Assembly (NCBI GenBank): GCA_002412425.1
Contig: DHVB01000020.1
Coordinates: forward strand, 1-7,531
DNA length: 7,531 bases
From: Bacteroidales bacterium UBA5219
GTDB taxonomy: Bacteria; Bacteroidota; Bacteroidia; Bacteroidales; ML635J-15
Direction of reading: 5' to 3'
Below the pieces are notes generated by a model. It was not told where the DNA came from and did not search any database. It saw only the letters and a program-made list of their open reading frames with translations. The translations under genes and the position numbers were made by a program. Positions 1-5,341 of the stretch are shown here, piece by piece; the stretch's first letter is position 1, and each line of letters starts with the position of its first letter.

Positions 1-11
1 CCCTAACTCCG
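1..11 (+). repeat. Left terminal inverted repeat of the insertion sequence
   Basis: CCCTAACTCCG is the exact reverse complement of 1587-1597. Similarity fades after the 11th base. The transposase stop codon (minus strand, 5-3) lies within it. Terminal repeats of this kind are bound by the transposase during excision. Confidence 0.85.
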
Positions 12-1493
12 TCCTTTTAGGTAGTCTATATTTATTTTTTCAAATAATTCCCTTATTTTTTTAGTTGTTTCGGCAGTGTGCCACTGGTTGTTAATTTTAA
101 TTTTGAATATTGTTTTAGAAATTTCGACAATGTCTTTCGGTGAATATTTGCTCAATAGTTTTGCCTTGTTAATTTTATCGTATAATTTGTAGTACGCAAT
201 CATTGCAATAAAATTAGCCATAAGCCAGCCTTCAAGCACCCATCTATCTTGCATATACATACGGTCGGCATTTAAAAAATTTTTGTATGAATTAAACATT
301 ACCTCTATTTCGTTTCTCTGCTTGTAAGTTTCGTATAACTCTTGTGGAGACACTTCAGCATTTGTTGTCAACGTTAGTGTTCCAAAGCTATGAAGTTTAT
401 TATCAAAGCCTTCTTTGTCGTATTCTTCAGGATGTGTACCCATTAGCAAAATGTAATTTTCTTCTTCTTCTACTCGAAGTTTTTCATCTAAAAAAGTGGT
501 GAATTTTTGGCCTTCTTTTTGATATGAATAATACCAAATTACTCGTTTTTGATAAACAAAAAATTTGTTGTTTTTCTTGAAATCAATTTGTTCTAACGGC
601 GAAAAATCAATCAACTTGTTATTTCGATAGAGTGGAATAATATATTTTAAATTATTGCTATTCAGCACATTTATATTTGATTTGCTGTAAAATCCTTTAT
701 CCGCAACAAAAATCACTTTATCGATTTTCATTTCTTCCAAGCAAAGCTTCATTGAGCTAACATCATTGATATTACCATTTATTAAGCGGTAATAAACAGG
801 TTCCTTAATTTCACATGCAAACATATACATTAGGCGAATTTGTTCGTCAAAATTCTTTGCAGGATTATATCCGGGAGCATTAACATGCAAGTGGTTAGAG
901 GTAGTAGTTACATGCGTAGAGTCTATCATTACATACTCTGTTTTTGAGCTGTTCGGATTTTCTAGAACAGGAATACGTGATTTCATCCATTCCAAAATCA
1001 ACTGACGATTTTCTCCGATGTACCGTAGCGTATCGGTTATGATTTTATCGGTCAATGCTTTTTTATGCCAAAACAATGAACAGTAGTCATGGTGGTGTAG
1101 GTATTGCATTCGCTCAATAGGGGCTTCATGAGCAAAACGCATCATGGCAACCGAGAGCAAGACTTCCAAATCTTCGGGGGAGAAAAATGCTTTCATTTCA
1201 GCAATTTCATCTTCTAAAAGCTCGCTGAACAGACCGTACACACCGAACGTTTTGATATCAACATTTGCTGGATCAACACTGCGTTTTGCTTGTTCTTTAA
1301 GTAAGTGTTTATCAGACGGAATAAAACCATCCTGCTCAGTGATTTTTCCGAGTAGTCCAATCGTTATTTTATCTGTCCTTTTCTTTTCTTTGTTATAGCG
1401 GTATTCTACTTGATATTTGTAACAATGACCACCAATTATTCTAATTTCTGTTTTTGGCTCTTTAAATTTTTGAGCCCATTCTGGTAAATACAT
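3..1493 (-). CDS. DDE transposase, IS4 superfamily (IS1634-like)
   Basis: This 496-residue protein would cut and join the ends of the surrounding insertion sequence. The catalytic triad is visible: Asp191 in MIDSTHV, Asp265 in VADKGFYS and Glu397 in YKQRNEIEVMFNSYK. The last stretch fits the IS4 signature Y-(2)-R-(3)-E-(6)-K exactly. The 132 residues between the second Asp and the Glu match the beta-strand insertion domain usual in this superfamily. The N-terminal part (MYLPEWAQKF onward) would carry DNA binding. The frame stays open up to a TTG at 1556, but I chose ATG at 1493: a consensus Bacteroidota promoter lies at 1515-1545 and would start transcription near 1508, downstream of the TTG. 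No frameshift or internal stop is seen, so the gene appears intact. It points the same way as pckA, 255 bp downstream of that gene's stop codon. Confidence 0.9.
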   Translation of the reverse strand: MYLPEWAQKFKEPKTEIRIIGGHCYKYQVEYRYNKEKKRTDKITIGLLGKITEQDGFIPSDKHLLKEQAKRSVDPANVDIKTFGVYGLFSELLEDEIAEMKAFFSPEDLEVLLSVAMMRFAHEAPIERMQYLHHHDYCSLFWHKKALTDKIITDTLRYIGENRQLILEWMKSRIPVLENPNSSKTEYVMIDSTHVTTTSNHLHVNAPGYNPAKNFDEQIRLMYMFACEIKEPVYYRLINGNINDVSSMKLCLEEMKIDKVIFVADKGFYSKSNINVLNSNNLKYIIPLYRNNKLIDFSPLEQIDFKKNNKFFVYQKRVIWYYSYQKEGQKFTTFLDEKLRVEEEENYILLMGTHPEEYDKEGFDNKLHSFGTLTLTTNAEVSPQELYETYKQRNEIEVMFNSYKNFLNADRMYMQDRWVLEGWLMANFIAMIAYYKLYDKINKAKLLSKYSPKDIVEISKTIFKIKINNQWHTAETTKKIRELFEKINIDYLKGRS

Positions 1494-1514
1494 AAGCAAC
1501 TTATTTAGGTTGCC

Positions 1515-1545
1515 CAAAGATATATAAAAAATATGATATAACAAA
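1515..1545 (-). promoter_or_regulatory. Promoter of the transposase gene (Bacteroidota -33/-7 type)
   Basis: Read on the minus strand, TTTG (1545-1542) is followed by 19 bases and then TATCTTTG (1522-1515). This is an exact fit to the Bacteroidota consensus TTTG-N19-TAnnTTTG. Transcription would begin around 1508, giving a leader of about 15 nt before the ATG at 1493. It is inside the element, so the element carries its own promoter. Confidence 0.75.
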
Positions 1546-1586
1546 CATTTTATCAAGTTTTTTTTAAATTAAGCGTGAAATTTTGG

Positions 1587-1597
1587 CGGAGTTAGGG
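1587..1597 (-). repeat. Right terminal inverted repeat of the insertion sequence
   Basis: CGGAGTTAGGG is the exact reverse complement of bases 1-11. It marks the promoter-proximal end of the element; host DNA starts at 1598. Confidence 0.85.
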
Positions 1598-1599
1598 TT

Positions 1600-1640
1600 G
1601 TATAGCTAAGAGACAGCAACAATCGCCGTCTCTACTATAC
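1600..1640. repeat. Two-part imperfect palindrome beside the insertion sequence
   Basis: GTATAG (1600-1605) pairs with CTATAC (1635-1640), and AGAGAC (1609-1614) pairs with GTCTCT (1628-1633). An internal loop of 3 against 1 base separates the two stems, and the terminal loop is 13 bases. The GAGAC...GTCTC core resembles palindromic repeats often scattered between genes in Bacteroidota (from general recollection, not a search). No T-run follows on either strand, so it is a poor intrinsic terminator. It starts 2 bp from the insertion sequence end. Confidence 0.6.
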
Positions 1641-1748
1641 TGCATAATTTATTGAATTACCAACTTTTAACTAAAATCTTCCAGACACGTCAGCCCCTTT
1701 TAACACTTCAACTACGTTCAGTGCATCGCTTTTAACTTTTAACTGACT
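1641..1748. repeat. Non-coding spacer with short direct repeats and a hairpin
   Basis: This spacer lies between the palindrome and the pckA stop codon. AACTTTTAACT occurs twice exactly (1662-1672 and 1734-1744), 72 bp apart. Between the copies, 1704-1723 can form an imperfect hairpin (CACT with AGTG, AAC with GTT, loop TAC) whose sequence resembles a dispersed Bacteroidota intergenic motif. No credible coding frame and no GC-rich stem with a T-run is visible, so I cannot place a terminator for pckA here. Confidence 0.45.
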
Positions 1749-3410
1749 TTATTTTCCAGGACAATTTCTTATAATTTCTGGAGCGATGTCATTTTTTCCG
1801 TAAGTTTTATCAAAGTGGTCGGAGAATTCTTTTGCAAGTGCTTTTGCAGTTTTTCTATATTCTTCTTTATTTGTCCATGTATTTTCTGGGAATAAAATGC
1901 TTGAATCCACATCTGGACAAGTTTTTGGAATATTCAAATGGAAAAGGCTATCATACTCATATTCTACATTTCTAAGATCGCCGTTAAGAGCAGCTTCAAC
2001 CATAGCTCTTGTTGCTGTAATATCAATACGTTGTCCAACACCATACTTACCACCCGACCATCCTGTATTTATCAAATAAACAGAAGTGTCGTATTCTTCC
2101 ATTTTATCGCCTAACATTTTTGTGTAAACTTTTGGTAATAAAGGCATAAAAGGAGCGCCAAAGAATCTTGAGAAAGTAGTTTGAGGCTCTACAACTCCTG
2201 TTTCTGTACCTGCCAACTTAGATGTGTAACCCATTAAGAACCAGAGCATTGCTTGATTTCTATCAAGTCGTGAAATTGGAGGTAAAACACCTGTAGCATC
2301 GGCTGTTAAGAATAAAATTGTAGATGGGTGTCCTCCAACACTTGATTCTTTAATATTATTTAAAAATGTTAAAGGATACGAAGCTCTTGAGTTTGGTGTA
2401 AGTCTTTCGTCATCAAAATCAAATTCTCCATTTGGATATATCATTGCATTTTCAACTATTACACCATGGTTCAAGTAATCGTCTTTATGCATTACTGCTT
2501 CAAAAATATCTGGTTCTTTTGCTGGATTAATATTTATCATTTTTGCATAGCAACCATTTTCGAAGTTAGCAACTCTTTTATTACTCCAGCCATGTTCGTC
2601 ATCGCCTAATAAAGCTCTGCGAGGGTCAGCCGACAAAGTAGTTTTTCCTGTTCCCGACAGACCTAAAATCAAAGCTGTTTTTCCGTCTTTACCTTCGTTT
2701 GCAGAGCAATGCAATGGCAACACATCTTGGAAAGGTAAATAATAATTCATAACTGTAAACATAGTTTTTTTAACCGAGCCTAAATAAGCTGAACCTATGA
2801 TAATTCCGATACGATTATCAAAATCCATTAAAACTATTTTATCTGTAGTTTTTCCGTTTGGCAACTTACGTAATTTCCATTCATATTTTTTCTCATCTAA
2901 TTTATCGAATGGCAGTGATATTAAATAAAAAGGTTTTTCTGCAAAACAACTGTTATTCAAATCTTTTGGAACAGGACGGAACATATTGTCGCCAAAAACA
3001 GAAGTTAAAGCTTGAGGAGTGATAAGTTTAACTGGTAAGGCGTACTCAGAATCTGCACCAATAACTCTGTCGTTTATATAAATACGTTCGTATTTTCGCA
3101 TTTTTTCCATTGCATCTTGAAAAATTTCTTCAAACAAAGATTCTGTTGCTGGCAAATTGTTTGGAGAATTCCAATCAATATGAATTTGACTTTGTGGACG
3201 TTTTACGAACAATGTGTCTTTAGGGCTACGTCCTGTAGAATCGGGAGCTGTCCAAGTTGCAAGATTTCCGACTTTTGAAACTATACATTCGTGATATTTT
3301 ACCGCATCACCGATTAAAGTTTTTCTATCCGCATTTACTATCAGCGTTTTACACTCTTTAAGATTTGCATCAACCTTGTTGTGTATTTCTTTAAAATTTA
3401 ATGTACTCAT
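1749..3410 (-). CDS. pckA: Phosphoenolpyruvate carboxykinase (ATP)
   Basis: This cytoplasmic enzyme interconverts oxaloacetate plus ATP with PEP, CO2 and ADP (EC 4.1.1.49). The family serves gluconeogenesis, and in many fermentative bacteria it runs in the CO2-fixing direction toward succinate. The protein has 553 residues, close to the usual ~540. Visible motifs are the substrate-binding Arg61 in TGRSPKD, Lys214-Lys215, His234 in LPLHCSANEG, the P-loop GLSGTGKTT (250-258, Lys256), the metal-binding GDDEHGW (Asp270-Asp271), Arg342 in NSRASYP, and NTGWSGGKYGVG near the C-terminus. The P-loop with GDDEHGW marks the ATP rather than the GTP enzyme. ATG at 3410 is preferred over an in-frame TTG at 3434, because the family N-terminus starts about here and the TTG overlaps the -7 promoter element. 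It is divergent from the 64-residue gene and is probably monocistronic. Confidence 0.97.
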   Translation of the reverse strand: MSTLNFKEIHNKVDANLKECKTLIVNADRKTLIGDAVKYHECIVSKVGNLATWTAPDSTGRSPKDTLFVKRPQSQIHIDWNSPNNLPATESLFEEIFQDAMEKMRKYERIYINDRVIGADSEYALPVKLITPQALTSVFGDNMFRPVPKDLNNSCFAEKPFYLISLPFDKLDEKKYEWKLRKLPNGKTTDKIVLMDFDNRIGIIIGSAYLGSVKKTMFTVMNYYLPFQDVLPLHCSANEGKDGKTALILGLSGTGKTTLSADPRRALLGDDEHGWSNKRVANFENGCYAKMININPAKEPDIFEAVMHKDDYLNHGVIVENAMIYPNGEFDFDDERLTPNSRASYPLTFLNNIKESSVGGHPSTILFLTADATGVLPPISRLDRNQAMLWFLMGYTSKLAGTETGVVEPQTTFSRFFGAPFMPLLPKVYTKMLGDKMEEYDTSVYLINTGWSGGKYGVGQRIDITATRAMVEAALNGDLRNVEYEYDSLFHLNIPKTCPDVDSSILFPENTWTNKEEYRKTAKALAKEFSDHFDKTYGKNDIAPEIIRNCPGK

Positions 3411-3431
3411 AAATAACTTTTTTTCTTTGTG

Positions 3432-3439
3432 CAAAAATA
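3432..3439 (-). promoter_or_regulatory. Probable -7 element of the pckA promoter
   Basis: On the minus strand TATTTTTG fits the Bacteroidota -7 consensus TAnnTTTG, and would start transcription about 15 nt before the pckA ATG. No TTTG sits 19-21 bases further upstream, so the -33 element is weak or absent. A weak -33 would be compatible with a promoter needing an activator, but that is inference. Confidence 0.5.
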
Positions 3440-3514
3440 CTACTTATATTTTAATAAATGGTATAAAACATAAAATAAAATGTATTTATCATAAAATATT
3501 TAACTATAAGTAGT
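3439..3514. promoter_or_regulatory. Widely spaced inverted repeat in the divergent promoter region (possible operator)
   Basis: ACTACTTATA (3439-3448) and TATAAGTAGT (3505-3514) are exact reverse complements. The arms are separated by 56 bp of almost pure A/T and begin 66 bp apart, near six helical turns. The left arm lies in the spacer of the proposed pckA promoter. The region between also holds CATAAAA at 3469 and 3490, with a third copy at 3523. The region is so AT-rich that a chance match is possible, and no regulator is identified. Confidence 0.3.
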
Positions 3515-3531
3515 TTTAAAGACATAAAACA

Positions 3532-3562
3532 TTTTTTCTTGTAAAATTTATTTATAACTTTG
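3532..3562 (+). promoter_or_regulatory. Probable promoter of the small gene and nucleotidase operon
   Basis: TTTT (3532-3535), 19 bases, then TAACTTTG (3555-3562). The -7 box fits the Bacteroidota TAnnTTTG consensus exactly and the -33 box matches three of four bases at the preferred spacing. Transcription would start near 3569, about 20 nt before the ATG at 3589. Confidence 0.6.
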
Positions 3563-3588
3563 TTTTCGATTATCGCAAGTTAAATTTT

Positions 3589-3783
3589 ATGAATATACAA
3601 ATTAACAATAAGTCTTTTCAAATTTTTTCAGGAGCGAAAGTAATTGATGCTGTAAGAATGTATTTTACAGAGATTGGTAAGGACTTTGAAATAGATAAAA
3701 TTGTGGTAGAAGATAAATTTGGTAACAGACTTGAATTTGATGGTCGTTTAAGAAATAACAAATCATTATTTATTAAATTTTAA
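3589..3783 (+). CDS. Small conserved-looking protein of unknown function, possibly beta-grasp fold
   Basis: I do not recognise this 64-residue protein with certainty. It has no signal peptide or membrane segment, so it is probably cytoplasmic. The pattern reads as two short strands (NIQINNKSFQIF), a helix (AKVIDAVRMYFTEIG), then more strands (KIVVEDKFGNRLEF and SLFIKF). That order, with SGAKVIDAV after the first hairpin, resembles ubiquitin-like sulfur carriers such as ThiS. However, the chain ends at LFIKF and lacks the C-terminal Gly-Gly needed for sulfur transfer, so a carrier role is unlikely. A promoter-like site lies just upstream and the nucleotidase gene starts 4 bp after the stop codon, so the two are very likely co-transcribed and perhaps translationally coupled. 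The tight spacing, promoter and protein-like composition support a real gene. Confidence 0.75.
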   Translation: MNIQINNKSFQIFSGAKVIDAVRMYFTEIGKDFEIDKIVVEDKFGNRLEFDGRLRNNKSLFIKF

Positions 3784-3787
3784 AACT

Positions 3788-5251
3788 ATGAATATTAAAA
3801 AAACTTACAGATTATTTTTCAGCATTGCAATTATTTTAGCAATATTTCAAACTTATTCGTGCAAACCTAAGGTAGAAGAAGAAAATAAAAAAGTGGTAAT
3901 TCTTGCAGTAAATGACATGCATGCTAATATTGACAATTTCCCACGTTTTGCGTTTATTGTTGATAGCTTAAGAGAAATTTATCCCGATTTATTATTAGTT
4001 TCTGCTGGTGACAATCAAAGTGGAAATCCTGCAAACGACCAATATCCACAAAAAGGAATGCCAATAACAGAACTTATGAATATGATTAAGTTTGATGTAT
4101 GTGCTGTCGGAAATCACGAGTTTGACACAAAACAAGATGGTTTCAAATACATTATTGATAATTCAAAATTTGATTATATTAGTGCAAACATAAAACCTAG
4201 CTCAAATTTAGGACTAAATATTAAGCCTTTTAAAACTATAAAAATGCCTAACGGACTAAAAATTGCTTTTACTTCGGTAATTTCCTTGAACGAAAATGGC
4301 ATTCCAGATTCTCATCCAAATAATTTAACCGATATAAAATTTACCGATCCATTTTCAACCGCAAAAGATTATCTTTATTTAAAAGATGAGCATGATTTAT
4401 TGATTTTTGTAAACCATTTTGGTTTTGAAGAAGATGTTGAATTAGCAGAACAATTCCCAAAAGGAAAAGTTGATTTAATAATTGGCGGACATTCCCATAC
4501 TGTTGTTGAAAAAGAACAAATTTTTAATGATATTTTAATTACTCAAGCTGGAAATAAATTAAAATATTGCACTCTTATTGAGCTTGAAGTAGAAAAAGAT
4601 TATTCTGTAAAAAAATCCATGAAGCTAATTCCTATAAATAAAAATGGAGAAATGCTTGCGGAGTTTCAAGAAAAAGTTGATGAATATAACGATAGTCCAT
4701 TCTTAAACGAAAAAATTGCTGAAGCTGAAGATGATTTTACCTCATACGAACAAGTTGGATACCTAATGGGAGATGCTTTAAGGTTAAATCTCAACACAGA
4801 TATAGCTGTTGTAAATCCTGGCGGTGTAAGAATCGACAAACTCGACAAAGGCGACATTAACGTCAGAGACGTATATTCAATGGATCCTTTTGGAAATGAA
4901 GCTGTGATTTTTAATCTGACAGGAAACGAAATAAAAGCTATGTATTTATCAGCCTTTACAATAGATGAATACTTACCTATCTACCCTTCTGGAATAAAAG
5001 TAAAATATATTTTGAAAGATAAAAAAACAATTAAAGACGTAATATTTTACACAGAATCAGGCGAAGATTTAGATATGGAAAAAACATATTCTGTTGCTAT
5101 GAATAACTATATGGCATCTGTTTATAATTATGAACATGCAGATCCAGGAACAGGACAATTTGTTACTACTGCTGAGAATATGATTGATTACTTAAAAAAC
5201 CTAGGAACTGTTCCAAGCTATAAAAATGAAAAAAGAGTAGAATTAAAATAA
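3788..5251 (+). CDS. 5'-nucleotidase / metallophosphoesterase lipoprotein (UshA/CD73 family)
   Basis: Predicted to hydrolyse nucleotides or related phosphate esters outside the inner membrane, releasing nucleoside and phosphate. It has a lipoprotein signal peptide with cleavage before Cys25 (lipobox TYSC). The following KPKVEEE is acidic and could act as a Bacteroidota surface-export signal, which is uncertain. The N-terminal metallophosphatase domain shows Asp43 and His45 in NDMHA, Asp75 in AGDN, Asn109-His110-Glu111 in GNHEFD, His210 in VNHFG, and His235 and His237 in GGHSHT, a full two-metal site. The C-terminal 5'-nucleotidase domain (about 310-487) has NPGGVR (343-348) and DPFGN (366-370), the usual nucleotide-binding region. 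At 487 residues it is shorter than E. coli UshA (~550). Exact substrate (AMP, UDP-sugar, other) cannot be told. It follows the 64-residue gene by 4 bp. Confidence 0.9.
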   Translation: MNIKKTYRLFFSIAIILAIFQTYSCKPKVEEENKKVVILAVNDMHANIDNFPRFAFIVDSLREIYPDLLLVSAGDNQSGNPANDQYPQKGMPITELMNMIKFDVCAVGNHEFDTKQDGFKYIIDNSKFDYISANIKPSSNLGLNIKPFKTIKMPNGLKIAFTSVISLNENGIPDSHPNNLTDIKFTDPFSTAKDYLYLKDEHDLLIFVNHFGFEEDVELAEQFPKGKVDLIIGGHSHTVVEKEQIFNDILITQAGNKLKYCTLIELEVEKDYSVKKSMKLIPINKNGEMLAEFQEKVDEYNDSPFLNEKIAEAEDDFTSYEQVGYLMGDALRLNLNTDIAVVNPGGVRIDKLDKGDINVRDVYSMDPFGNEAVIFNLTGNEIKAMYLSAFTIDEYLPIYPSGIKVKYILKDKKTIKDVIFYTESGEDLDMEKTYSVAMNNYMASVYNYEHADPGTGQFVTTAENMIDYLKNLGTVPSYKNEKRVELK

Positions 5252-5341
5252 ACGTTAATGTTAAAAACTGTTAAATTGAGTTTACTCTCAAATAAATTTT
5301 TTAATTTTACGTCAAATTATAAACTTATAAATTTTTAAAAT
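5252..5341 (+). other. Intergenic spacer, weak hairpin, no clear promoter
   Basis: TTGAG (5276-5280) and CTCAA (5287-5291) can form a 5-bp stem with a 6-base loop, followed by an A/T stretch with a six-T run (5297-5302). This is at best a weak terminator for the nucleotidase operon. TGTTAAA occurs twice, 10 bp apart (5259 and 5269). No site fits TTTG-N19-TAnnTTTG; the nearest TAnnTTT sequence (5328) is too close to the next ATG. Read-through into the peptidase gene therefore remains possible. Confidence 0.3.

Larger units (their letters stand above)
1..1597 (-). mobile_element. Insertion sequence, IS4 superfamily, IS1634-like, apparently complete
   Basis: The segment starts with CCCTAACTCCG and ends with its exact reverse complement (1587-1597), giving 11-bp perfect terminal inverted repeats. 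Between them lies one intact minus-strand transposase gene with its own promoter. The distance between the outer ends is 1597 bp, a normal size for IS4/IS1634-type elements. The transposase stop codon falls inside the left repeat, so almost no non-coding DNA is left at that end. The left flank is outside the window, so a target-site duplication cannot be checked and the true end could lie slightly further left. The intact frame and exact repeats suggest a recent or still active copy. The family name is inferred from transposase motifs and length; IS1634 versus another IS4-superfamily branch is not certain. Confidence 0.85.

Noticed and set aside
1144..1398. Plus-strand open frame of 84 codons opposite the transposase gene
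   Set aside because: It lies wholly within the transposase gene on the other strand, is serine-rich low-complexity, and has no promoter or recognisable motif.
1610..1617. GAGACAGC, matching the reverse complement of the possible insertion-sequence end at 7477-7484
   Set aside because: Only 8 bp agree and the flanks differ, so it is not a convincing second end of that element.
1897..2079. Plus-strand open frame of 60 codons opposite pckA
   Set aside because: Fully antisense to strongly conserved pckA sequence; a by-product of codon composition.
3432..3434. TTG as an upstream start for pckA adding eight residues
   Set aside because: The codon overlaps the proposed -7 promoter element, so it would lie outside the transcript; ATG at 3410 matches the family N-terminus better.
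3411..3588. Riboswitch or leader RNA in the divergent region
   Set aside because: The predicted leaders are only about 15-20 nt and the rest is nearly pure A/T without GC stems.
4666..4857. Minus-strand open frame of 63 codons inside the nucleotidase gene
   Set aside because: Antisense to the conserved C-terminal nucleotidase domain, serine-rich, no promoter or motif.
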